A stretch of DNA of 64,000 nt. Origin: a virus. Positions 31,813 to 39,817 of the stretch are shown here, piece after piece. Made by a program: the position numbers and the translations under genes. Numbering within the stretch: position 1 is the stretch's first letter; each line of letters begins with the position of its first letter. Below the pieces are notes generated by a model, which saw nothing but the letters and a program-made list of their open reading frames with translations, was not told the origin of the DNA and ran no database searches. The stretch lies in IMG/VR virus record IMGVR_UViG_3300030099_008032, positions 1 through 64,000 of that record; one strand, 5' to 3'.

Positions 31813-33018
31813 ATGTCTCTCAAAAGGTTTGGACCAAATGACCTGATTTACAGTTCTCTGGTTACTAAGCCACAATACAGTTTCATAGTTCACAGCGGCT
31901 CTCACTACAGAGATAATGAAATATTATCGGATGGAAACTTTTCTAATAAGATAAAGCACATTGAAGATGGTCACATTAGCTTACATGAACTTAATGTAGA
32001 TAGGCCGGCCAACTCTATGATTTACGGCTTCATAGAAAAAAATACAACCAGATACTCATTTAGAACTGTAAGTGTCCAAGAATTTGATGATAATACAGAG
32101 ATTCAATATGGAAACAGGATAACTCAAAGTTACCCAGTCAAAGCCGGCCTAAGTAGAATATTTATAGATTCTGGTCAAGAGTTTGATGTTCAGAATTTTG
32201 AAAATATTGGTTCGGCTACATTCGCAGCCCCAAATAAAAAATATATTCGAGCACTTAGGTCACTAGTCGAAACTAGCGAGACCTTTGGCCAAGTAAAAGA
32301 ATATGGAGCCCTTGGTACAAGCAAGGTAAATCTAGTTTGTATTCCAGGAATATTTTATGGCTCAAAAGTTGAAAAAGGCTCAGTGGAACTAAATTACTAC
32401 ATCACTGGAGCTCTCGCTGGAACATTAAGGGACACAGCTAAAGACGGACTACTGGTTCAAACTCACGGCAATAATAAGGGCTCAACAGCCGGCTACGTTC
32501 TCTATAACCAGGGTATAATAATGTTGTCCGGCTCTTGGAATCTTTCAGTTGGCGGATATGTAGACAATTTTTTTTCAGATTCTGCCACTGAGTTCCCTAC
32601 CTGGCTCAGTTTTGGAACCGGAATTCCCACCGTGGGAACCCCAGTGACAACAGGCTCTGTCGCATCCTCAGCTTATGAAATAAAGTTCAAAGGCTACAAT
32701 AAGATACCAACCTTGACAATGATGGCTCATTCTGAGAAAAATGAAGAAAACTTCTCTACTAATCCAACATTTTTAGAATCATCGAGTGTCAAATCTCAAA
32801 GCTCAGAAAGAATGTACCTTGCGCCTCGCAGAAGAATTAAAAATATAAATAAATCAGACTTTGCAAATCACAGCGCGTCATTTGAAAGCAATACTTTTAT
32901 AACTAAAGTTGGCATATATGATGAAGACCAAAACTTAATAGCTGTTGCCTCTTTGGCAAACCCAATCAAAAAGAGAAGAGAAAGAGATTATATGATAAAG
33001 ATGCGAATGGATTTTTAG
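31813..33018 (+). CDS. Virion structural protein, paralogue B of a tandem pair
   Basis: A 401-residue protein starting one base after the previous stop, with no separate ribosome site, so translation is likely coupled. The C-terminus has 'NFSTNPTFL', '.YLAPRRRI', 'FITKVGIYDEDQNLIAVASLANPI.K' and a terminal 'IKMRMDF', matching the end of the preceding protein. The N-terminal 250 residues are distinct and beta-rich. The pair looks like a duplication followed by divergence of the N-terminal part. A virion role is inferred from location. Confidence 0.55.
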   Translation: MSLKRFGPNDLIYSSLVTKPQYSFIVHSGSHYRDNEILSDGNFSNKIKHIEDGHISLHELNVDRPANSMIYGFIEKNTTRYSFRTVSVQEFDDNTEIQYGNRITQSYPVKAGLSRIFIDSGQEFDVQNFENIGSATFAAPNKKYIRALRSLVETSETFGQVKEYGALGTSKVNLVCIPGIFYGSKVEKGSVELNYYITGALAGTLRDTAKDGLLVQTHGNNKGSTAGYVLYNQGIIMLSGSWNLSVGGYVDNFFSDSATEFPTWLSFGTGIPTVGTPVTTGSVASSAYEIKFKGYNKIPTLTMMAHSEKNEENFSTNPTFLESSSVKSQSSERMYLAPRRRIKNINKSDFANHSASFESNTFITKVGIYDEDQNLIAVASLANPIKKRRERDYMIKMRMDF

Positions 33019-33019
33019 C

Positions 33020-33697
33020 ATGGATGCAAAGGACAGATTCTTTTCAGTTCTGATGAGGACGAAGTATCTAAAAAGTACTTTAGAAATCACAAGACAAATA
33101 GCTATGCAGGCTCATGATATATTTGCTAGGTATTTAAATGAAAGACTCAGCACTGAATACCCCCAAGAAGAGAGTAAGCAAGAAAGTCCAAGACCAGCCC
33201 AACCTAATCAAGACTTTGCAGATGACACCAGCGAATCAGAACACAACCACAATCAGGCTGACAGTCCAATAGAGCAAGGCTATTCGTACTCAGAAGAAGA
33301 CGTACAAAGTAAAGTGGAGAGTGAAGAAAAAGAAGAAAACATAAAAAAAGTTTTTCGAAAAATAGTTTTTGAAGTGCACCCCGATAGGCTCGGAGGTACC
33401 TCTAATTTCGAGAAGTCTGCGAAAAAAGTGCTTTTTGAAAAAGCAAGAGAATCTTTTGAAAAAGATGATTATTATGGTATAATAGAAATTGCAGAACAGT
33501 TAAATATAGATTTTCCGCCGCCAACAAGTAAGCAAATTGAGGCCATGAAACTAATGAACCTAGAAATGGAAAGAGAAATCTACACCTTAAAGAACTCTGT
33601 AGTTTGGCAGTGGCATCACGCAGATACTGACGACGTAAGAAAAGAAATAATGGACAACTACATTGAGTACACCAGAGAAAACAATCTTAGGACTTGA
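33020..33697 (+). CDS. J-domain (DnaJ-like) co-chaperone
   Basis: A 225-residue protein. Residues 108-160 form a J-domain-like helical hairpin: 'KKVFRKIVFEVHPDR' with the invariant HPD at 120-122, then 'KKVLFEKARESFEKDDYYGI'. The HPD tripeptide is what J-domains use to stimulate Hsp70 (DnaK) ATPase. Residues 45-105 are acidic, Pro/Gln-rich and probably disordered. The C-terminal 60 residues are helical with a 'WQWHHAD' segment. No Gly/Phe region or zinc-finger is present, so this is a minimal type III J-protein. It starts immediately after the structural genes and overlaps the RuvC-like gene by 35 bases. It probably recruits host DnaK for virion or replication-protein folding; the client is unknown. 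Confidence 0.75.
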   Translation: MDAKDRFFSVLMRTKYLKSTLEITRQIAMQAHDIFARYLNERLSTEYPQEESKQESPRPAQPNQDFADDTSESEHNHNQADSPIEQGYSYSEEDVQSKVESEEKEENIKKVFRKIVFEVHPDRLGGTSNFEKSAKKVLFEKARESFEKDDYYGIIEIAEQLNIDFPPPTSKQIEAMKLMNLEMEREIYTLKNSVVWQWHHADTDDVRKEIMDNYIEYTRENNLRT

Positions 33698-34214
33698 CAT
33701 ATCAACCTCTATAACCGGGATTGCAGTTATCCACGCCGGAGAAATAAGAGAAAGTTTTTTCTGGGACACTAGAAATAAAAATAAGTTTCCATCTCTTTAT
33801 GATAAGGCGGCCTTTCTAAAAGAAAATTTAATTAAACTTAGAAAACAGTATGAAATATCAGATATTTACATAGAGCAGTCGCTCCATTCTTTTCGTTCTG
33901 GGTTTTCTTCTGCACAAACACTATCGACATTATCTCGTTTTAATGGTATAGTGTCATGGTTATGTTACGAAATATTTGGTACTCAGCCCAAGATGATTGC
34001 GGCCACATCAGCGAGAAAGCAAGCTGGTGTTGGTATCAAACGAGGCGATAATGCTAAAGAAAAAGTTTTACAGTTTGTTGTTGACAATTACCCCGATATC
34101 GAGATAATATATACGAAGCATGGAAATCCAAAACCAGGAGTGTTGGATATGTGCGATAGTATTATTATAGCTTTGGCAGGTGACAAAATTGCAAGAGAAG
34201 AGGGAAATACTTAA
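33663..34214 (+). CDS. RuvC-like Holliday junction resolvase
   Basis: A 183-residue RNase H-fold nuclease. The acidic catalytic residues are visible: Asp12 in 'ILGLDIS', Glu71 in 'IYIEQS', and Asp162/Asp165 in 'LDMCDSIIIALAG'. It should resolve branched recombination intermediates before packaging, replacing T4 endonuclease VII (gp49). The start is a TTG at 33663. An in-frame stop lies 13 bases upstream and no ATG or GTG precedes the essential first beta strand, so this start is effectively forced. The gene overlaps the J-domain gene by 35 bases and is overlapped by the primase gene, also by 35 bases, suggesting translational coupling. Confidence 0.85.
   Translation: MSTPEKTILGLDISTSITGIAVIHAGEIRESFFWDTRNKNKFPSLYDKAAFLKENLIKLRKQYEISDIYIEQSLHSFRSGFSSAQTLSTLSRFNGIVSWLCYEIFGTQPKMIAATSARKQAGVGIKRGDNAKEKVLQFVVDNYPDIEIIYTKHGNPKPGVLDMCDSIIIALAGDKIAREEGNT
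34081..34108 (+). promoter_or_regulatory. Weak candidate sigma70 promoter upstream of primase
   Basis: TTGACA (34081-34086), a 16-base spacer and GATAAT (34103-34108) lie inside the RuvC-like coding region, about 70 bases before the primase start. The -35 is consensus and the -10 matches five of six. Because it is inside a gene it may be chance; it fits an early-expressed primase. Confidence 0.3.
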
Positions 34215-35106
34215 AAAAGCCTTTGGAAGACCATGGTTTAGTGGAGGCGAGATGCTTTTCCATTGCCCTAAGTGCGACCACGACAAAAAGAAAATGTCAG
34301 TCAATATTGACAAGAATGCTTTTAAATGTTGGATTTGCGGCTACTCAGGCAACAAAATTTCCTACCTTATTGCTAAACACGCTTCAGAGTATTACGCAGA
34401 GTGGTCCAGTATCGCAGAAGAAGTTGACTTATCGAAGTATGAATTTATTTTCGACGAGCCAGACGAACTGCCAGACCAAATAATTAATTTTCCACAAGAA
34501 TTTAAATCACTTACAGGTCCAAAGACAGGAGATAAGAGAAAAGCACTAGAGTATCTATATTCCAGAGATATCACAGATTTAGACATTCTTCGATGGAAGA
34601 TAGGCTTTTGTGATTTTGGCGAATACCAAGGCAGGGTAATAATTCCATCGTTCAATACAAAAGGTCAGCTCAATTACTTTGTAGCGCGCTCTTATACTGA
34701 AGATTGGATGAAGTATAAAAACCCTAGAGCAAGTAAAGACTTGGTATTCAATGACTTAAATATTGATTGGGATGATGATATAGTAATTGTAGAAGGAGCG
34801 TTCGATGCAATACGACACAAAAACTGCATTCCCATTCTTGGGTCTAGCTTGCGAGAGAATCACAAACTATTCCAAAAGATATGTCGGAGCAAACGTGAGG
34901 TATTCCTTGCTCTTGACGAGGATGCGAAAAGCAAAGAGTTTTCTATAGCAAAGAAGTTTCATGAATATGGAGTTGCTTGCAAGAGTATTCCAGTGAACCC
35001 ATATCCAGACCTTGCAGAGATGCCACGAGATGAGTTTTTGACCAGAAAACAAAATGCTGACTTTATAACAGATTTAGACTATTTAGAATATAAACTTGAT
35101 TTTTAG
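34180..35106 (+). CDS. 61: DNA primase, gp61/DnaG-type with zinc finger and Toprim
   Basis: A 308-residue primase. An N-terminal zinc ribbon is formed by Cys29/Cys32 ('HCPKC') and Cys50/Cys53 ('KCWICGYSG'). A Toprim core includes the catalytic Glu in 'IVIVEGAFDAIRH' (near 203) and the Asp pair in 'FLALDEDAKSKEF' (near 243). It makes RNA primers for lagging-strand synthesis, acting with a replicative helicase (gp41-like) not encoded in this window. The start is the GTG at 34180. An ATG at 34252 has a good GGAGG site but would remove the conserved 'FGRPWFSGGE' lead-in to the zinc ribbon, so the longer form is preferred. It overlaps the RuvC-like gene by 35 bases. Confidence 0.85.
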   Translation: MTKLQEKREILKKAFGRPWFSGGEMLFHCPKCDHDKKKMSVNIDKNAFKCWICGYSGNKISYLIAKHASEYYAEWSSIAEEVDLSKYEFIFDEPDELPDQIINFPQEFKSLTGPKTGDKRKALEYLYSRDITDLDILRWKIGFCDFGEYQGRVIIPSFNTKGQLNYFVARSYTEDWMKYKNPRASKDLVFNDLNIDWDDDIVIVEGAFDAIRHKNCIPILGSSLRENHKLFQKICRSKREVFLALDEDAKSKEFSIAKKFHEYGVACKSIPVNPYPDLAEMPRDEFLTRKQNADFITDLDYLEYKLDF

Positions 35107-35123
35107 CTTATGAGGGATATTGA

Positions 35124-35819
35124 GTGAGCACTACTAAAAAGAAACAAATAAAAGAAGAGAAGAAGTGGTACCAGAAAACCAAACAAGACCTTAAGAAGAC
35201 CTACCGCTCCGCCCGAGGGCGCCCGGGCTCTGCTGGAGACAGGGAACTGGACCATGCGAAGAAGCTAGCAATAAAAAAAGCCTCGACAGCAATTCAAAAT
35301 ATCATTGACAAGCGCGCTGAAGCCTCCCTCGTGGCTGCCGCGGCCGAAGTGGACAAAGATATACAAAACTCCACACCAGACTTAAACCTCGAAGAGCTTG
35401 CCTTCGCGGCCTTGGAGAAGGAATATTTTAAGGTATACAACAGCGTTATGAAAACCATAGAATTGCAGAGCCCCGGGGCCCTTACAGTTGGAAACCCTGG
35501 GTACATCTCGACAGAAGAAATATTTAATATAGTCGATAACCAGTTTGCAAAAGAATACGCCGGCGCCACGTTGGTTAAGACTGACAACGGTTTTCAGTGG
35601 GTTTTTGATAATACCAGTACGACACCTGTAAACGTATATGATTATGAAGTCCCAGTGTATGACACGATGGGTAATGACTTAACTGGTCGAGGAAAAGACA
35701 AAATGGTCAACCCCTATATGGAAAGTGTTAAACACAACAATCAGCTTATTTTAGAAAACCATAGAAAAAACAGAAAAGTACACCCAGCTGCTAAAAACAA
35801 CTGGTGGTATGACGCTTAA
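35124..35819 (+). CDS. Conserved-looking hypothetical protein, basic N-terminus (231 aa)
   Basis: Not recognised. The start is a GTG at 35124 preceded by gaggg. The first 60 residues are very basic ('KKKQIKEEKKWYQKTKQDLKKTYRSARGR'), suggesting nucleic-acid or acidic-partner binding. Residues 60-110 are helical. The C-terminal half includes 'FQWVFDNTSTTPVNVYDYEVPVYD' and ends in 'NNWWYDA'. It lies between the primase and a 56-residue gene in the replication/recombination island, so it may be a DNA-metabolism accessory or a minor virion protein. No motif decides between these. Confidence 0.5.
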   Translation: MSTTKKKQIKEEKKWYQKTKQDLKKTYRSARGRPGSAGDRELDHAKKLAIKKASTAIQNIIDKRAEASLVAAAAEVDKDIQNSTPDLNLEELAFAALEKEYFKVYNSVMKTIELQSPGALTVGNPGYISTEEIFNIVDNQFAKEYAGATLVKTDNGFQWVFDNTSTTPVNVYDYEVPVYDTMGNDLTGRGKDKMVNPYMESVKHNNQLILENHRKNRKVHPAAKNNWWYDA

Positions 35820-35833
35820 TAAGGGATAACATT

Positions 35834-36004
35834 ATGCAAATCACCAAAAGAAGACTAAAAGAAATCATCAAAGAAGAGATGGACCACCTTGCAGAAACCG
35901 GGGACCTGGAAGCGCTCACCGAATCAGAAAAAATGGCGTTTGAAATCATTCTAGAAAAACTCTCACCAGAACAATTAAAAGAATTGGGACTAAAAAGAAT
36001 TTAG
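35834..36004 (+). CDS. Small helical protein (56 aa)
   Basis: A short gene with ATG at 35834 (ribosome site aaggga) and TAG at 36002-36004. The product begins 'MQITKRRLKEIIKEEMDHL', a charged amphipathic helix, followed by a second helix ending 'PEQLKELGLKRI'. Similar 'K..L..IIKEE' N-terminal helices occur in many small myophage proteins, and a comparable one starts the 137-residue protein at 47204 here. Function is unknown. The coding call rests on the ribosome site, the compact spacing with neighbours and the sensible helical composition. Confidence 0.55.
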   Translation: MQITKRRLKEIIKEEMDHLAETGDLEALTESEKMAFEIILEKLSPEQLKELGLKRI

Positions 36005-36033
36005 TTGACACTCTTAGCAATCCCTGATATACT
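36005..36033 (+). promoter_or_regulatory. Near-consensus sigma70 promoter for the SbcD-SbcC fusion
   Basis: TTGACA (36005-36010), a 17-base spacer, then TATACT (36028-36033) preceded by TG one base upstream (extended -10). It begins immediately after the TAG of the 56-residue gene and lies 29 bases before the ATG at 36063, which has a GGAGGA ribosome site. It is the strongest host-type promoter I see in the window and indicates early transcription by unmodified host RNA polymerase. Confidence 0.75.
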
Positions 36034-36062
36034 ACATCCAGAACATAATTATCGGAGGATAA

Positions 36063-39000
36063 ATGAGATTTGCTCATATTGCGGATACCCATATCCGGAA
36101 TCTAAAATATCACTTTGAATATAGAGAAATATTCAAGCAATTATATAAATCATTAAAAGAAGAAAAAGTAGATTACATTATTCATTGCGGAGATATCGCA
36201 CATACCAAAACACAAATATCGCCAGAGTTTGTGGATATGTGTCGTGAGTTTTTTGAAAACTTAGCAGCTATTGCACCAACATATATTATATTGGGAAACC
36301 ATGACGGCAATTTAAGAAACGACAGCAGACAAGATGCTCTGTCTCCAATAGTTAAAGCTATTAATAATTCAAACTTATCATTGATTAAAAATGCAGGAGA
36401 AGTTAAGCTTAACAGTGACTTCTGTTTAAATGTGCTATCAGTATTCGATGAGGATAACTGGACCAAGCCAACAGACAAAAGCCTTGTTAATATTGCGCTT
36501 TATCATGGAGCAATAAACAAATCTAAGACGGATAGTAATTGGACTCTGGGCGGAGACCACAGTATAGAAATTTTTGAAGAGTTTGACTTTGCCTTCCTTG
36601 GAGATATTCACAAAACACAAAAATTAGACAAAGATGGTCGAATTTGGTATGCTGGTTCAACTGTTCAGCAAAACTTTGGTGAATCTCTAGATAAGGGTTA
36701 TTTACTTTGGGATATAGAAAGTAAAAACGAGTTCACTAACAAGCTTATTACTTTTAATAATCCAAAGCCTTTTGTAACGCTAGAACTAACCAAAGCAGGG
36801 AATTTACCAAGAAAGAAACCACCGGCAGGTGCCAGACTTCGTATTGTTTCCGACGAGAATGTGACCCTTGACAAAGTAAGAAAAGCAGTTGATATTGTTA
36901 AATACAAATATAAGCCAGAGTCAGTAACTTATCTTAACAGAGCCGCCGGCAAACAGATAACAGTTCAAGCGCCTAAGGGTTTAAAAAAACAAGACCTTCG
37001 TGACCTCAAAACACAAGAGATTCTAATGCAAGAGTATTTAAAAGAATACGATGTCACCGATGAAGTTATGGCCAAGGTCTATGATTTGAACAAAAAGTAC
37101 AATGTTCAAATTGAAGAAGGAGAAGATGTACTTAGAAATGTACACTGGTCCCTGCAAAGCTTAGAGTGGGATAATTTATTTAACTACGGAGAGGGAAATA
37201 ATATTGATTTCACCAAACTAGAGGGGATTGTAGGTATTTTCGGCAAAAACTATTCAGGTAAGTCTTCTATTGTAGATACTTTGTTGTATTCTCTTTATAA
37301 TTCAACTAGTAAATCTATTAGAAAAAATTTAAATATTATAAATCAGAACCGTGATAATTGCACAGCCACCGCAACCATAAAGATTGATGATAATGAATAT
37401 GTTGTAGAGAGGGTCTCTAAGAAATATACCAAGCGCCTTAAGGGGGCCGAGACTCTAGAGGCGAGCACTGACCTTGAGTTTTACAGAAAAGACCTCACAG
37501 GAAATGTAGAGGGCCTCAATGGAACCTCCCGACAAGATACAGACAAGAACGTAAGAAAGTATTTTGGCACATTAAGTGATTTTCTTATGACTTCTATGGC
37601 TAGTCAGCTTGATTCACTATCGTTTATTAACGAGGGCTCCACAAAGCGTAAAGAATTCTTGGCTAAATTTCTTGACCTACAAATCTTTGATAAGAAGTTT
37701 AAAATGGCAAAAGAAGATTCTGCTATGACTAAGGTAGCCCTAAGAAGACTAGAGGGTACCGACTTTGAGACACAAATATCTGAACTCAAAAGAGATATCA
37801 TAAAAAGCGAGCTTAGTATTGAATCTAACAAGGCATCATGTTCAGATATCAGGGCTGTTATATTAGACGCTAACAAAGAATTGTTGGCAGTAGAAGCAAA
37901 GATTGAGTCGGTACCAGCTGAAATTATAGACCCTGTAATGACCTCACGCGCTATCAAAACAAAAGAAAAAACAATTCTTGGTATTACTTCTAAAAAAACA
38001 AAATCTATAGAAGAGCTTAGGCTTAGTGAAGAGAGGTATGAAAAGATTGCAAGCTTTGTAGGAAAGTTTGATATTGCATCATATACGCAAAAGAAAGAGC
38101 TTATTACTCAGAATAAGAAAAAGATAGAAGAACTTATTCATAGTATTAAGCTACAAAGCGAAGAGAGGGATAGAAACCTGAAAAAACAAAACCTACTGAA
38201 AGAGGTACCTTGCGGCTCTCAATTTCCTTCTTGCAGATTTATTAAAGACGCACACCAAGCAGGAGACTTAATTCAGATTTGTGAGTCTAGAATTGCTACA
38301 CTATCTAGAGATGTGAACAAAACAGGAGAAGCTTTAAATCAGAATGACCCAGAAACAATTGAAAGCCATATAGAGAAATATAATCTACTTCTAGAGAAAA
38401 GAAACGTTTTAGCTACAAGTATCGCTAACAACAAGTTGTTTATTGAAAAAGCAGAAAGTTCTTTATTTAAAGAACAAGTTGAGTTACAGGAGCTTCAAAG
38501 CAAGAGCTTTGAGTACGAGCAAAACAAAGATGCAATTGAAAACTTAAAAGACCTAATTAAGTCTCGAGATGAAAAAAAAATATTTATTCAAGAGTGTGAA
38601 TTGAAATTACAAGATTGTGAAAATAAAATTATGACTTTACATAAGAGACACGGTTCGTTAGAGCAAAAATTGAGGCACCTAGAGCAGGGCTTTGAAGAAT
38701 ATGAAACCCTTAAAGATGATTTTGCGGCTTATCACCTGCTTATGACCTGTTGCCACCCTAATGGTGTTTCATATGAGATTATTAAAGAGAGGCTGCCTTT
38801 TATTAATCAAGAAATTGCCAAGATACTTACAAATATTGTTGACTTTGAGGTTTTTATTACTAATTCTGATGACAAGCTTGATATTCTTATTAAACACCCT
38901 AGACATGATGCAAGACCACTAGAGATGGGTTCCGGCGCAGAAAAGACTATTGCAGCAATGGCAATTAGGCTAGCCTTTCTTACAGTTTCAAGTTTACCAA

Positions 39001-39200
39001 AGTCCGACCTATTTATATTAGATGAACCCGGCACCGCCCTTGATGAAGAAAATATGGAGGGCTTTGTTAGGATTTTAGATATGATAAAGGGATATTTTAA
39101 GACAGTTATTCTTATTTCACATCTAGACAATTTAAAAGATTGTGTTGATATGCAAATTAATATCGAGAGAAAAGATGGATTTGCATACGTTAATGTATAG
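36063..39200 (+). CDS. Single-chain SbcD-SbcC (Mre11-Rad50, gp47-gp46) recombination nuclease
   Basis: A 1045-residue fusion. Residues 1-340 are a calcineurin-like phosphoesterase with metal ligands in 'HIADTHIR' (Asp8, His10), 'HCGDIAH' (Asp44), 'LGNHD' (79-81), 'ALYHGAI' and 'LGDIHK'. Residues 360-1045 are a Rad50/SMC-type ATPase: Walker A 'GKNYSGKSS' (near 392), signature 'MGSGAEKTIAAMAIRLAF' (near 955), Walker B 'LFILDEP' (near 982), and a terminal H-loop 'LISHLDN'. The two long coiled-coil arms meet near residue 716, where a 'CGSQFPSC' loop replaces the usual CxxC zinc hook. T4 encodes the halves as separate gp47 and gp46. The enzyme resects DNA ends for recombination-dependent replication. 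The upstream promoter suggests early expression. Confidence 0.9.
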   Translation: MRFAHIADTHIRNLKYHFEYREIFKQLYKSLKEEKVDYIIHCGDIAHTKTQISPEFVDMCREFFENLAAIAPTYIILGNHDGNLRNDSRQDALSPIVKAINNSNLSLIKNAGEVKLNSDFCLNVLSVFDEDNWTKPTDKSLVNIALYHGAINKSKTDSNWTLGGDHSIEIFEEFDFAFLGDIHKTQKLDKDGRIWYAGSTVQQNFGESLDKGYLLWDIESKNEFTNKLITFNNPKPFVTLELTKAGNLPRKKPPAGARLRIVSDENVTLDKVRKAVDIVKYKYKPESVTYLNRAAGKQITVQAPKGLKKQDLRDLKTQEILMQEYLKEYDVTDEVMAKVYDLNKKYNVQIEEGEDVLRNVHWSLQSLEWDNLFNYGEGNNIDFTKLEGIVGIFGKNYSGKSSIVDTLLYSLYNSTSKSIRKNLNIINQNRDNCTATATIKIDDNEYVVERVSKKYTKRLKGAETLEASTDLEFYRKDLTGNVEGLNGTSRQDTDKNVRKYFGTLSDFLMTSMASQLDSLSFINEGSTKRKEFLAKFLDLQIFDKKFKMAKEDSAMTKVALRRLEGTDFETQISELKRDIIKSELSIESNKASCSDIRAVILDANKELLAVEAKIESVPAEIIDPVMTSRAIKTKEKTILGITSKKTKSIEELRLSEERYEKIASFVGKFDIASYTQKKELITQNKKKIEELIHSIKLQSEERDRNLKKQNLLKEVPCGSQFPSCRFIKDAHQAGDLIQICESRIATLSRDVNKTGEALNQNDPETIESHIEKYNLLLEKRNVLATSIANNKLFIEKAESSLFKEQVELQELQSKSFEYEQNKDAIENLKDLIKSRDEKKIFIQECELKLQDCENKIMTLHKRHGSLEQKLRHLEQGFEEYETLKDDFAAYHLLMTCCHPNGVSYEIIKERLPFINQEIAKILTNIVDFEVFITNSDDKLDILIKHPRHDARPLEMGSGAEKTIAAMAIRLAFLTVSSLPKSDLFILDEPGTALDEENMEGFVRILDMIKGYFKTVILISHLDNLKDCVDMQINIERKDGFAYVNV

Positions 39201-39209
39201 GAGGATAAA

Positions 39210-39416
39210 ATGGTGGCAGAGGTAAAAGCATTCGCGGACAAGTATACAGAAAAATTTATATCTAGAAAATTTCTTGCTTGGATTACAGGAACAGGACTTT
39301 GCATGTATGGTACAGTAACAAGCAGTGACTGGGTTGCAGTTACATTGGCTTATATTGGCTCGCAAGCACTAGTTGACCTTGCTGTTAAGTGGAAGCATGG
39401 ACCAAGTGAACAATGA
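39210..39416 (+). CDS. Holin-like small membrane protein
   Basis: A 68-residue protein with a strong ribosome site (ggagga). After a charged N-terminal stretch, two hydrophobic segments are visible, about residues 22-38 ('FLAWITGTGLCMYGTV') and 41-59 ('WVAVTLAYIGSQALVDLA'), followed by a short basic/hydrophilic tail. Size, two membrane segments and charged tail fit class II-like holins. The next two genes encode membrane-linked coiled-coil proteins, so the trio looks like a lysis cassette, although no endolysin is in the window. It could instead be an unrelated membrane protein. Confidence 0.5.
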   Translation: MVAEVKAFADKYTEKFISRKFLAWITGTGLCMYGTVTSSDWVAVTLAYIGSQALVDLAVKWKHGPSEQ

Positions 39417-39817
39417 GTTGGATTTTAATTAAAACTTCTTTAAAGAAGTGTTACATTTGGTTAAAAGAATATTGGCAAGTGCCTTTTATTGTTTTTTGGA
39501 CGGTTTTAGTTTATGTGGTGACCAGAAGGAATACAGATGCTTTAGTTGAAGTTATTCACTCAAGGAAAGAATCGTATAAAAAGCAAATAGAAACTTTAAA
39601 GAAGAGCCACGCTGATGAGCTATTAAAGAGAGACAAACTTTTAGTGACCTATCAAGATACAATCATTGAGCTTGAAAATAAATATTTGCAACAGGAAAAG
39701 CAACTTTCTGAAATGCAGAAAGAAGAAGTCAAGCAAATTGTTATAAAATCTAAAGGAAACCCCAATGAAATTAAAAAAAGAATACAAAAAGAATTCGGCT
39801 TTCAGTTTGTTGAATAA
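39413..39817 (+). CDS. Membrane-anchored coiled-coil protein, inner-membrane spanin-like
   Basis: A 134-residue protein beginning at an ATGA overlap with the holin-like gene. One transmembrane segment, about residues 22-38 ('VPFIVFWTVLVYVVT'), is followed by a long charged coiled coil (about 45-115: 'RKESYKKQIETLKKSHADEL...'). A single N-terminal membrane anchor with a helical domain is the usual layout of i-spanins (Rz). Its 3' end overlaps the next gene by 53 bases in another frame, as in embedded Rz/Rz1 pairs. The lysis role is inferred from topology and neighbours, not sequence homology. Confidence 0.5.
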   Translation: MSWILIKTSLKKCYIWLKEYWQVPFIVFWTVLVYVVTRRNTDALVEVIHSRKESYKKQIETLKKSHADELLKRDKLLVTYQDTIIELENKYLQQEKQLSEMQKEEVKQIVIKSKGNPNEIKKRIQKEFGFQFVE

